In this document: positions 7,849 to 15,282 of the stretch, one piece after another
Layout: each line of letters opens with the position of its first letter
Position numbering within the stretch: the stretch's first letter is position 1
DNA from: Dehalococcoidia bacterium
GTDB lineage: Bacteria; Chloroflexota; Dehalococcoidia; Lucifugimonadales; UBA3495
Assembly: GCA_003523055.1 (NCBI GenBank)
Contig: DPHC01000002.1
Span: 561,692-577,971, forward strand
Length of the DNA: 16,280 nucleotides
Direction of reading: 5' to 3'
The notes under the pieces: model-generated
The model's database searches: none
The model's input: the letters and a program-made list of their open reading frames with translations, nothing else
Told to the model about the DNA's origin: nothing
Position numbers and translations under genes: made by a program

Positions 7849-8785
7849 GTTTATATGTAATACCCAGATATTCGGGCATGTTACCGAATATAATACGCCT
7901 TACTCTATCAGGTAATAATTTTTTTTCATTAGAATATTGTATCAATACTAAGGATAATATCATTAAGGGAAACGGTATCAATGGCAAAACTTGAGATAAT
8001 CCAAAGGTTACTCCTTGCAATTTTAGAGCAATAATTTGTAGAGCTCCAAACGCATATGCACCTAAAGCCCCACGAATGGGATTCCATCCTCCAAAAATAA
8101 CAATTGCCAAGCAGATCCACCCATAATTTAATGTGTGGTTATTAGACCATCCATAATGAGAATGCAGAGAAAAAGAAGCTCCTGCTAATCCAATGAATGA
8201 ACCTCCGAGCACACCATAGATGTATTTCACGAATCTTACATTTATACCCCTCGCGGCAGCGGAGTAGGGGTTTTCACCAGTAGCTTTAAGTATAAGTCCA
8301 GATTTAGTCTTATAAATAAACCACCAACTAATGAATATGGACAATATAGAAATCCAAACTATAATGTTTTGATCCAAGATTACTTTCCCTATAATTGGAA
8401 TGGTATCAGCAAACGGTACATCAATGTGCGGAGTATAAGGCCCAGGAATTCTAACAAAAGGTTGTCCCAAATATGAACTTAGTTTTCCCAGTAATATAGT
8501 CAACGTAAACCCTACAGCAATTTGGTTTATATGTAAGGTGATGTTTGCAAAACAAATTAAAAATGCTACTAAGCCACCTAGTAGGCTGGCTGCTATAAAA
8601 CCCAACAGCACTATTCCGGTTACAGAAGCAACAGCAAAACCAACCATTGCAGTAATGAGTAAAGTTCCTTCCAATGATAGGTTAACAATTCCAACTCGTT
8701 CAGATATTGTTTCTCCCACCACTGCTAATACAAGGGGCGCGCTCATTGATATTATAGATGCTAGTATTATTTCAAATTCAATCAT
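7841..8785 (-). CDS. ABC transporter permease, nucleoside/BMP type (NupQ-like)
   Basis: This 314-residue integral membrane subunit belongs to the branched-chain/ribose-type permease family (BPD_transp_2). Near the N-terminus it has ISERVGIVNLSLEGTLLITA (about 27-46), the coupling-region motif typical of NupQ-class permeases. ATGENPYSAAARGINV, in the second half, is the cytoplasmic EAA-like loop that contacts the ATPase. Hydrophobic segments suggest about 8-10 transmembrane helices. The ATG at 8785 overlaps the previous permease stop as ATGATTGA. With the other permease, the ATPase and the BMP lipoprotein it should form a complete importer for nucleosides or related compounds. Substrate assignment rests on family and the purine neighbours, not on visible specificity residues. 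Confidence 0.9.
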   Translation of the reverse strand: MIEFEIILASIISMSAPLVLAVVGETISERVGIVNLSLEGTLLITAMVGFAVASVTGIVLLGFIAASLLGGLVAFLICFANITLHINQIAVGFTLTILLGKLSSYLGQPFVRIPGPYTPHIDVPFADTIPIIGKVILDQNIIVWISILSIFISWWFIYKTKSGLILKATGENPYSAAARGINVRFVKYIYGVLGGSFIGLAGASFSLHSHYGWSNNHTLNYGWICLAIVIFGGWNPIRGALGAYAFGALQIIALKLQGVTFGLSQVLPLIPFPLMILSLVLIQYSNEKKLLPDRVRRIIFGNMPEYLGITYKRG

Positions 8786-9836
8786 GAATCAATTTCCTGC
8801 TCACAAAGTTAATAGCCTTTAGATCCAATGAAGAAGCCTTAATTAATAACCAAATCAATACAAGGCCTGCTTGTACTATACCAGGCAAGCTGGCATGCAA
8901 TCCTAATTTAATTTGTAGGGTGGACCCTCCTACCATCAGGCAACTAAAAATGAAACTTATAGCAATCGCAACACCTAGTTTTCGATTAGATACCAAGGCT
9001 ATCAATATACCTAAAAATCCATACCCTCCTGAGATGTTGGGAACTAATTTATGATATATTCCAGCAGCTTGAATGCTTCCTGCCAATCCAACTACAGCTC
9101 CAGCAATTACAAAGCCTAACAATATATAGTTGTCTGAACTAAGGCCTAGCCGTGAGAACGCTTGTTTGTTACTTCCTACGCTTTTCAATTTCAGGCCTAG
9201 TGAAGTTCTACTGTAAATAAATTTAAGGAATAAATAAGCAAGAAGAAATATAACAACTGGCAAAATGGGAAATTTCATTTCCAAAAGAGTAGGAAACCAA
9301 CTTAATTCTGGGATCAAATCTGTCCCACTAGTCGATGCTATACCGTCTCTTTTCCAAGGTCCCACAACCAAATATACAATCAAACCGGCAGCAACAAAAT
9401 CTAATCCAAGACCTCCAAAAATTTCATGGACGCCACTCTTGGTTTTTAGTAATCCGCATATCAACCCAAATAACGATCCAAACACCATAGCCGTTAATAT
9501 TTCCATTGGGATCGCTAATACACTATCTCCTAGAAAAGTTCTAGCAATAAAAACTGTACCAACAGCTCCCATCATCATTTGTCCTTCAATTCCAATATTC
9601 CATATGTTACAAGAAAAAGTGACTATCAAAGCAAAAGCGGATAAAGACATTATTGAGCCAATCAATAAAACTCTGCTCAAGGAATCGAGATCCAATATTG
9701 AGCCTTCTATGATCGATATAAAAACACTCACAGGAGAAATACCTAAAAACAATAAACCAACACTAGCGAAAATTAAAGTTAAGAAAACAGCTACTACATT
9801 TTCTAATAACTGAGGAGTGAAAAAAAATCTAATCAT
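8778..9836 (-). CDS. ABC transporter permease, nucleoside/BMP type (NupP-like)
   Basis: This is the partner membrane subunit of the importer. From the ATG at 9836 it is 352 residues. An open frame continues upstream to 9953 but would overlap the ATPase gene by 125 nt; the 9836 start gives the short overlap ATGATTAG that matches the next two junctions, and the protein then begins directly before the first hydrophobic segment (IRFFFTPQLLENVVAVFLTLIF, named here as a region only). The hallmark is CNIWNIGIEGQMMMGAVG, the FNIGxEGQ motif of NupP-type permeases. The LKLKSVGSNKQAFSRLGL loop is the likely ATPase contact. Many hydrophobic helices follow, including GGYGFLGILIALVSNRKLG. No good Shine-Dalgarno precedes the ATG, so translation is probably coupled to the ATPase gene. 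Confidence 0.9.
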   Translation of the reverse strand: MIRFFFTPQLLENVVAVFLTLIFASVGLLFLGISPVSVFISIIEGSILDLDSLSRVLLIGSIMSLSAFALIVTFSCNIWNIGIEGQMMMGAVGTVFIARTFLGDSVLAIPMEILTAMVFGSLFGLICGLLKTKSGVHEIFGGLGLDFVAAGLIVYLVVGPWKRDGIASTSGTDLIPELSWFPTLLEMKFPILPVVIFLLAYLFLKFIYSRTSLGLKLKSVGSNKQAFSRLGLSSDNYILLGFVIAGAVVGLAGSIQAAGIYHKLVPNISGGYGFLGILIALVSNRKLGVAIAISFIFSCLMVGGSTLQIKLGLHASLPGIVQAGLVLIWLLIKASSLDLKAINFVSRKLIHD

Positions 9837-11256
9837 GATTGTGCACATCACCAGACATAGTGTGAATAAGTTTATCTTTTGTGATGTCTCTTTTTTTACA
9901 GCTAAGAAGTAAATCGTGGCCATAGAAGCAGAGAATATGATCAGAGTATTCATAAATTTCGTCTACATCATATGAAGAAAACATAGTTAAAGATCTGTTA
10001 GTTTTGTAAGCTATTAGTTTATCCCATATGAATTCAGCAGAAGCCAAATCCAATCCTCTAGTAGGCTGTTCCAATAGAACTATATCCATATCCTTTGATA
10101 ACATAGATAACATTAACCTCTGCTGATTACCTCCTGATAATTCTCTGGCTAAAGAACTTGGAGTGCCTTTAATTCCGTATTCTGCAATTAATTCACTTGC
10201 TACCAGATTCATATCTCTCCAATCTAAAATTCCAGTGTTAGGAAACAAAGATAAGGCATAATGTTCAATAATATTAAGATCTGGGAACAATCCTTTCTCT
10301 AATCTATCAGCCGGTACATAGCTAATAAGTTTTTTATTGATCACATTACCATCAAGTACAAATAAATTTTCTTTTTCAAAGAATAAATCTCTCATAAAAT
10401 TGTCTACATAAGAACCTTGTAGGCCAGCTACACCTACAATTTCTTCGGAATTGAGTTTCATTAATGAAGAATCAATATTAGGTACGTTTTCAATGTTTAT
10501 AATACTCCCACTGGTATTGAATGTTAAAGGTGGGTTATAACCCTCAGTTTGTTGACCAAACATCAGTGCAATTAATGTTTCTGGCTGTTGCGGCATCTCC
10601 AGTGTATCAATTAATCTTCCTGATCTCATAATAGATACACTGGAAGCATGATCAATAACATCTTCTAATTTATGAGACACCAAAATAACAGTGTATCCTT
10701 CAGTAGTTAAAGACTTCAATGCATTAAACACAGTTTCTTTTTGCTCTAACGATAATCCGCTGTTCGGTTCATCCAAAACTATCACTCGCGCGCCATTAGA
10801 CAACAATCTCATCAATTCTAACTGTTGCCTTTCTCCAATCGACAATTGATTTATTACTCTATCAATATCAATATTAAAGCCATATTTTAAATTAAAATCA
10901 TTCAGTTCTTTTCTAATACCTGACATTCCACTAAATTTAGTGTAATCCCGATGACCTACTGCAAAACTTTCTAACACTGTCAAATTTGAGAAATCCATTG
11001 GATCTTGGCCAAGTAATCCAATGCCCAAGTTAATAGAGAACTTGGATGAATATTCTGTTACTACATGATCATCTACATAAATTGAGCCGTTTTCTGGTGT
11101 TACCTGCCCAGCCAACATTTTTACAAGTGTAGATTTGCCTGCTCCATTTTCTCCGATAATTGCATGAATTGAACCAGATTCTATAGTGAAGCTGACGTTG
11201 TTGTTAGCGATCACATCTCCATAAGTTTTTGTTATAGATTCAAATCTTATCTTCAT
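9829..11256 (-). CDS. ABC transporter ATP-binding protein, tandem-domain nucleoside type (NupO-like)
   Basis: This 475-residue cytoplasmic ATPase carries two fused nucleotide-binding domains, the RbsA/NupO architecture. Domain 1 is complete: Walker A GENGAGKST (35-43), signature LSIGERQ (138-144), Walker B VIVLDEP (158-164) and an H-loop in VILVSHKLEDV. Domain 2 has a degenerate Walker A region (VGVAGLQGSYVDNF) but a good signature LSGGNQQR and a Walker B region LLEQPTRGLD. The QPTRGLD form, with Gln in place of Glu, is usual in the BMP/nucleoside branch. Thus only one site is expected to hydrolyse ATP efficiently (inference). The ATG at 11256 lacks a Shine-Dalgarno, and a GGAGG 23 nt upstream lies in a hairpin. 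Its 3' end overlaps the NupP-like permease gene by 8 nt. Confidence 0.93.
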   Translation of the reverse strand: MKIRFESITKTYGDVIANNNVSFTIESGSIHAIIGENGAGKSTLVKMLAGQVTPENGSIYVDDHVVTEYSSKFSINLGIGLLGQDPMDFSNLTVLESFAVGHRDYTKFSGMSGIRKELNDFNLKYGFNIDIDRVINQLSIGERQQLELMRLLSNGARVIVLDEPNSGLSLEQKETVFNALKSLTTEGYTVILVSHKLEDVIDHASSVSIMRSGRLIDTLEMPQQPETLIALMFGQQTEGYNPPLTFNTSGSIINIENVPNIDSSLMKLNSEEIVGVAGLQGSYVDNFMRDLFFEKENLFVLDGNVINKKLISYVPADRLEKGLFPDLNIIEHYALSLFPNTGILDWRDMNLVASELIAEYGIKGTPSSLARELSGGNQQRLMLSMLSKDMDIVLLEQPTRGLDLASAEFIWDKLIAYKTNRSLTMFSSYDVDEIYEYSDHILCFYGHDLLLSCKKRDITKDKLIHTMSGDVHNHD

Positions 11257-11270
11257 ATGAATTAAAATAA

Positions 11271-11308
11271 AATAGACGACCTCCAGAAGTTACTCGAGAT
11301 CGTCTATT
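11271..11308 (-). terminator. Hairpin between lipoprotein and ATPase genes, possible attenuator
   Basis: On the minus strand AATAGACGA (11308-11300) pairs with TCGTCTATT (11279-11271), and a further CTC/GAG block continues the stem after one mismatch, giving about 12 paired positions and a 12-nt loop. The stem is followed by TTATTTTAATT. This lies 23 nt after the lipoprotein stop and just before the ATPase start, the usual place for partial termination that leaves the binding protein in excess over the membrane complex. An alternative role is protection of the upstream mRNA 3' end. Confidence 0.55.
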
Positions 11309-11331
11309 ATTATAAATCCTTTATATAAACT

Positions 11332-12570
11332 TTATTCGCTATCTCCCGTGATACCTTGTAATAATCCCGAAGTGTACCAAATTTGTTTTTCTGTCGCCAC
11401 GGAACCAGCATCTACAAAACTACTTCCGTCTTGATACGTTAAAGGACCTGTAAATAAATTCACGCTTTCATCTGCAAGATCCGAGATAAATTTATCTAGA
11501 ATTGACGCTTGATCTGAAGATAATGCGTCTCCTTTATTAAATCCAATCATAGATGAATCTGGGTTATTTATGTTTGTCCAATCTGGACCGAGCCAAGCCC
11601 AATTAGCTTCGAATGACCCATTTGAGATATCTTGAATAAGGTTCAAATACACTGGTCCCCAATTGAAGTACGGCACTCCCAAACAAGCCGAGGTAGCCTC
11701 AGCACAAGCTCCTTCATAGTCATATGGAATACCCCATACTGCTTCTCCTGAGTTGTTCCGTTTACCAGCTTCGACTATAACTTGCGTGGTGTCAATACCT
11801 GATATAACAACATCTGATCCAGAGTCATAAAAATCATTTGTAACTACTGTAGGGTCTAGTGTAACGCCAGGGATCTGGAACCAAAATCCGATCCATGTAA
11901 CTTCAAAAGAAAGATCGTCAGCATTACCATTTCTATAGGTTTCCCAGCAATGTTTAGCTCCCAAATACGCAGAGTTCACTAATCTTTTTGTTTCAGCATT
12001 AATCAATGGACCAACAAAGCCTATGCTACCTGTTTCAGTTTTTAATGCAGCAGCACATCCAGCAATCATTTTTCCATATTCCATTTTCCCCATAATGTTT
12101 CCTAAATTAGATAGGTCTGGCCTATATCCTTCTCCGTTTTCCCATGCACTATCTCCGCTGGACCATATCATAGGGACGTCCGGGTGTTCTGCAGCAGCTT
12201 GTAGTATGCCATCTTTCATGTCATCTGAAGTAGCAATGATTACGTTTGCTCCTTGTTCAACCATTTGGTCCACAACTTGCGGCAATGTGATATCTGGTGA
12301 ATCTGCAGGATTCATAAAATCTTTTACTATGATTTCAGATCCAGTTTTTTCAATTGCATAATTACCTCCATCAAAATGTGCTTGTGACCAACCTCTGTCG
12401 TCTCTAGGTCCTACCAAAATCATTCCAACTTTAATAGGTTTTATTGCATCTTCTGATTTTGCTGCAGAACTACCGCCACCAATGATAGTCGAACAACCAA
12501 TTAATACGATCATTGACGAGATAATAATGAGGCTCAGGTAAATTAATTTTGTATTCTTAACAATACTCAC
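11332..12570 (-). CDS. BMP family ABC transporter substrate-binding lipoprotein
   Basis: This is the extracytoplasmic, lipid-anchored binding protein of the importer, 412 residues and somewhat longer than the usual 330-380. A basic N-terminus (MSIVKNTK) and hydrophobic segment lead to the lipobox VLIGC, with Cys26 as lipidation site. A low-complexity linker (STIIGGGSSAAKSEDA) follows. The mature domain starts KVGMILVGPRDDRGWSQAHFDG, similar to the BMP/PnrA motif with DxGW/FNQ. VDQMVEQGANVIIATSDD and SDVVISGIDTTQVIVEA are the two periplasmic-binding-fold strand-loop units that close on ligand. The start is GTG at 12570 with GGAG about 12 nt upstream; no alternative start keeps a full signal peptide. 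It heads the operon with an ATPase and two permeases. Purine nucleosides are the likely ligand from family and context, but sugars or lipophilic compounds are bound by some relatives. Confidence 0.92.
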   Translation of the reverse strand: MSIVKNTKLIYLSLIIISSMIVLIGCSTIIGGGSSAAKSEDAIKPIKVGMILVGPRDDRGWSQAHFDGGNYAIEKTGSEIIVKDFMNPADSPDITLPQVVDQMVEQGANVIIATSDDMKDGILQAAAEHPDVPMIWSSGDSAWENGEGYRPDLSNLGNIMGKMEYGKMIAGCAAALKTETGSIGFVGPLINAETKRLVNSAYLGAKHCWETYRNGNADDLSFEVTWIGFWFQIPGVTLDPTVVTNDFYDSGSDVVISGIDTTQVIVEAGKRNNSGEAVWGIPYDYEGACAEATSACLGVPYFNWGPVYLNLIQDISNGSFEANWAWLGPDWTNINNPDSSMIGFNKGDALSSDQASILDKFISDLADESVNLFTGPLTYQDGSSFVDAGSVATEKQIWYTSGLLQGITGDSE

Positions 12571-12604
12571 GATTCAAGAACTCCAATAGATAAATTCCCA
12601 AGAA

Positions 12605-12627
12605 AACAATGGGTATGTAACATTGTT
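12605..12627. repeat. Small inverted repeat upstream of the BMP lipoprotein gene
   Basis: AACAATG (12605-12611) and CATTGTT (12621-12627) form a 7-bp stem with a 9-nt loop in the 149-nt gap between the MFS and BMP genes. On the minus strand it is followed by TTCTTGGG, a weak T-tract, so it may be a poor terminator for the MFS gene or a leader hairpin for the lipoprotein gene. No convincing purine riboswitch core or strong -35/-10 pair was seen in this gap. Confidence 0.3.
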
Positions 12628-12719
12628 GCATAAATTTGTTAAATTTTTATGTCATCTTTGTCAGTATTATGTTAACTTTCCATTTAATTTTACTTATCCA
12701 GTGGATTCACTATGTCATT

Positions 12720-13970
12720 TTACTTTTTACTGTCATTAGGGTTACCTGACGCAATAAGCAGTAACACACTCGCTAATGAGCCCAGCATAAAAAATATGAA
12801 CGCACCATTGTAACTATTAGTGAGGTCATACATTAAACCAGATATAACTGGGCCAGATGCTAACCCCAATACCAGAGTTACTCGACTCATACCATTGATA
12901 GTACCTAACAATTCCCTACCATAAATATGGCTCCAAAGAACTGGAATCAATGGATGGATCGTAATAAGAGAAAATCCCCAAATAGCAACAAACATAAACG
13001 TTTCTAGCATTGTATCGGCTTGAATTAAAATTCCCATACTGAGGGTAGCTACTATGCAGGCGACTATCATTAACATTTTGATATCAAATTTATCAGCTAA
13101 AATCCCTGCAATACCTATACCCAAGGCTCCTGACAGAGCAAAAATTACAAGAGCTGTAGATATAGTAGCCATCGAAACTCCCTGCTCAAGTAAATGTGAT
13201 GATAAATGTAATGTGATGCCTGGGCCCGCTGCCCCAATCATAAAGAGTGCCGTAAACACACACCAAAAAAATCTAGTCTTCAACACATCTTTCAATGTCC
13301 ATTCATTATATTGTTGCACATCATAAACATGAGCATCATCTATTTGATTCTGGCCATCAATTAACAATCCCATTTGCTCTGGGCTTTTTCTAATAAAAAG
13401 TAATGCAGGTAATATACCGAATATAATTGGCAATAGTGACAATACAGCCCATGCCACACGCCATCCATAATTTGTTATAACTAAACTAATTAAAGGTATA
13501 CTGACAACTGTCGCCATAGCTCCAGTCAACATTATAAGTGATGTTACTTTCCCCTTATATTTAAAAAACCATTTTCCGATTGTGGGGTAAGTTGCGGTGT
13601 TAACCACTCCTTGATCAATAGTTCTGATCAGTGTGAACACTACATAAAACCCTATTAAAGAAGTAATCACAGACATATACAAACATGAAACCGCTAATAC
13701 TACAGCTCCCGCTGGCAGTATGAATCGAGCTCCATATTTATCAACTAATCTCCCTACTATCGGACTGAGTATTGCTCCAGAAATGCACCCTAAGCTAGCT
13801 GGTAAAGAGATTTGAGTTCGACTCCATCCAAAATCACTGACCATAGGCATCACGAATAAAGAAAAGAGTGTTATTGAAGCACAATGGTTTCCAAGCTCAC
13901 TACAACACGTTGCAAATGACACATACCATCCATGGTAAATTTTCCGGTGACGTTTTATGGGTTCAATCAT
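12720..13970 (-). CDS. MFS transporter (monocarboxylate/oxalate-formate antiporter-like)
   Basis: This is a major facilitator superfamily carrier of the inner membrane with about twelve hydrophobic segments, 416 residues from the ATG at 13970. IYHGWYVSFATCC at the first helix resembles the YGW motif of MCT/OFA-type carriers. FGWSRTQISLPAS precedes helix 2, and GRLVDKYGARFI is the conserved MFS loop 2-3 motif (GxLxDRxGxR). A second related loop, GILADKFDIK, lies between helices 8 and 9, as expected from the duplicated fold. An open frame reaches back to a TTG at 14015 and an ATG at 13991, but the extra residues add nothing family-like; no start has a clear Shine-Dalgarno. The gene faces the ACR3 gene divergently and is not clearly part of the purine operon (149-nt gap). 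The substrate is unknown; an organic anion is a family-based guess. Confidence 0.87.
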   Translation of the reverse strand: MIEPIKRHRKIYHGWYVSFATCCSELGNHCASITLFSLFVMPMVSDFGWSRTQISLPASLGCISGAILSPIVGRLVDKYGARFILPAGAVVLAVSCLYMSVITSLIGFYVVFTLIRTIDQGVVNTATYPTIGKWFFKYKGKVTSLIMLTGAMATVVSIPLISLVITNYGWRVAWAVLSLLPIIFGILPALLFIRKSPEQMGLLIDGQNQIDDAHVYDVQQYNEWTLKDVLKTRFFWCVFTALFMIGAAGPGITLHLSSHLLEQGVSMATISTALVIFALSGALGIGIAGILADKFDIKMLMIVACIVATLSMGILIQADTMLETFMFVAIWGFSLITIHPLIPVLWSHIYGRELLGTINGMSRVTLVLGLASGPVISGLMYDLTNSYNGAFIFFMLGSLASVLLLIASGNPNDSKK

Positions 13971-14095
13971 TACAGTGAGAAAGGATATCATGGAATAATT
14001 TATATTACTGTACAAATCACATACAAATAATGTAAAACTCAGGAAAAAGACATAATAGTGATTGATAATTATTATAATTTGGGCATGAACCAGTT

Positions 14096-14101
14096 TATAA
14101 T
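14096..14101 (+). promoter_or_regulatory. Possible -10 element upstream of the ACR3 gene
   Basis: TATAAT at 14096-14101 lies about 42 nt upstream of the start codon, with another TATAAT at 14073-14078. Neither has a recognisable -35 hexamer at 16-18 nt. The 172-nt divergent gap between the MFS and ACR3 genes is very A/T-rich, so chance matches are likely. No ArsR-type operator was recognised. Confidence 0.25.
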
Positions 14102-14142
14102 TTCAAATTAATAACAAATTTGGCGTAACGTGTTGCAATGTG

Positions 14143-15162
14143 ATGGGAATTTTTGAAAAATATTTAACTGTATGGGTTTTTTTAGCCATAATATTAGGCT
14201 GGGTGTTCGGAATAATACTACCAGAAGCTTTCCAATTTATATCCACACTCACTATTTTTGGGACTAATGGTGTGATAGCTACTTTAATATGGTTAATGAT
14301 TTTCCCAATGATGTGCCAAATTGAAGTAGCTAGCTTAACTGAAGTGTTTCGCAGACCTAAAGGCCTCATACTTACGTTAATAATAAATTGGTGTATAAAG
14401 CCATTTAGTATGGCCTTTATCGCGTGGTTATTTTTGAAAATAATCTTCTCTTCATTCCTGGAACCTGATTTGGCGATTGAGTATATCTCAGGCATGATAC
14501 TCCTTGGAGTAGCACCATGTACTGCTATGGTATTCATATGGAGTTCATTAACCAAAGGAGACCCAAATTACACTCTTGTTCAAGTATCAGTGAATAATTT
14601 GATAATTATTTTAGCATTCGCCCCTATAGCAGGTATTCTTCTTAAGCTAAACAACATATATGTACCGTGGTCAATCCTTTTGGCGTCTGTAGTCTTATAT
14701 ATTTTGATTCCTCTATTAGCTGGTGTCACAACTAGGAAATTAATGGTACGTACTAACGAGGAAAAATTTAATACGTTAATCAATTTTTCCAAACCTTTGT
14801 CGATCATTGGTCTATTATTAACAATAATAATTTTATTCGGATTACAATCTGAAACAATAAGTGGCCAGTTAAAAGACATAGTATTAATATCAATTCCATT
14901 AACCATACAAACACTAATAATATTCTTTTTCGGATACCTTATAGCTTACTTATTAAAACTCCCACACAATATTGCTGGGCCGGCTTGTTTAATTGGAACA
15001 TCCAACTTTTTTGAATTAGCAGTAGCAGTAGCTATTACGATTTTTGGAATAAATTCTGGAGCATCTTTAGCAACAGTAGTAGGTGTTTTAATAGAAGTTC
15101 CTTTGATGCTTTTGTTAGTCTGGTTTGTTAACAATACGAGGAACCATTTTCCACTGCATTAA
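14143..15162 (+). CDS. acr3: ACR3 family arsenite efflux transporter
   Basis: This 339-residue integral membrane protein belongs to the bile acid/arsenite/riboflavin transporter superfamily and probably exports arsenite (or antimonite) using the proton motive force. About ten hydrophobic helices are visible. The diagnostic ACR3 stretch is LLGVAPCTAMVF followed by IWSSLTKGDPNYTLVQVSVN (about 120-151), containing the conserved functional cysteine (Cys126). The second is GTSNFFELAVAVAITIFG, with the conserved Glu291. The full length and both motifs argue for an intact transporter. The start is ATG at 14143; an adjacent GTG at 14140 would add one residue, and no clear Shine-Dalgarno is present. 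No arsenate reductase or ArsR gene lies in the window; neighbours are an MFS carrier and a Fur-family regulator. The stop codon sits at the centre of a perfect 20-bp palindrome. Confidence 0.92.
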   Translation: MGIFEKYLTVWVFLAIILGWVFGIILPEAFQFISTLTIFGTNGVIATLIWLMIFPMMCQIEVASLTEVFRRPKGLILTLIINWCIKPFSMAFIAWLFLKIIFSSFLEPDLAIEYISGMILLGVAPCTAMVFIWSSLTKGDPNYTLVQVSVNNLIIILAFAPIAGILLKLNNIYVPWSILLASVVLYILIPLLAGVTTRKLMVRTNEEKFNTLINFSKPLSIIGLLLTIIILFGLQSETISGQLKDIVLISIPLTIQTLIIFFFGYLIAYLLKLPHNIAGPACLIGTSNFFELAVAVAITIFGINSGASLATVVGVLIEVPLMLLLVWFVNNTRNHFPLH

Positions 15163-15170
15163 TGCAGTGG
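15151..15170. repeat. Perfect 20-bp palindrome spanning the ACR3 stop codon
   Basis: CCACTGCATTAATGCAGTGG is a perfect palindrome; as RNA it gives an 8-bp stem closed by a TTAA tetraloop on either strand. The TAA stop (15160-15162) is at its centre. Neither strand has a U-tract afterwards, so it does not look like a standard intrinsic terminator. It could still end or stabilise the ACR3 transcript, or act on the convergent Fur-family transcript. Confidence 0.6.
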
Positions 15171-15171
15171 C

Positions 15172-15209
15172 AATAGCCAGAAATCAAAATTTGTTCAATT
15201 TAATAGCCA
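15172..15209. repeat. Short direct repeat in the gap between the ACR3 and Fur-family genes
   Basis: AATAGCCA occurs at 15172-15179 and again at 15202-15209, exactly 30 nt apart. The rest of the 120-nt gap shows no gene or convincing terminator. An 8-nt repeat can arise by chance and no function is proposed. Confidence 0.25.
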
Positions 15210-15282
15210 ACATAAACTTAAAGCTTGGTAATTGTAATAAGTTACTACTAAACATTTCTAGCAAAGAATATAGGATTATTAA

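Noticed and set aside
8154..8163. AATGAGAATG inside the NupQ-like permease gene, resembling part of the Fur-type operator
   Set aside because: It lies within coding sequence, lacks the inverse hexamer and is not near a promoter; a chance match is likely.
9265..9813. A 182-codon open frame on the plus strand opposite the NupP-like permease
   Set aside because: It lies fully antisense to a permease with clear family motifs. Its translation is Lys/Ile/Pro-rich without any recognisable domain, and no Shine-Dalgarno was noted.
9837..9953. Longer NupP-like permease start at 9953
   Set aside because: It would overlap the ATPase coding end by 125 nt, whereas the ATG at 9836 gives the same 8-nt overlap as the other junctions.
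12571..12719. Possible purine riboswitch upstream of the BMP lipoprotein gene
   Set aside because: The conserved purine riboswitch core and paired ends were looked for on the minus strand and not found; only a small hairpin is present.
14103..14555. A 150-codon minus-strand open frame opposite the ACR3 gene
   Set aside because: It covers the well-supported ACR3 motifs on the other strand and its own translation resembles nothing known.
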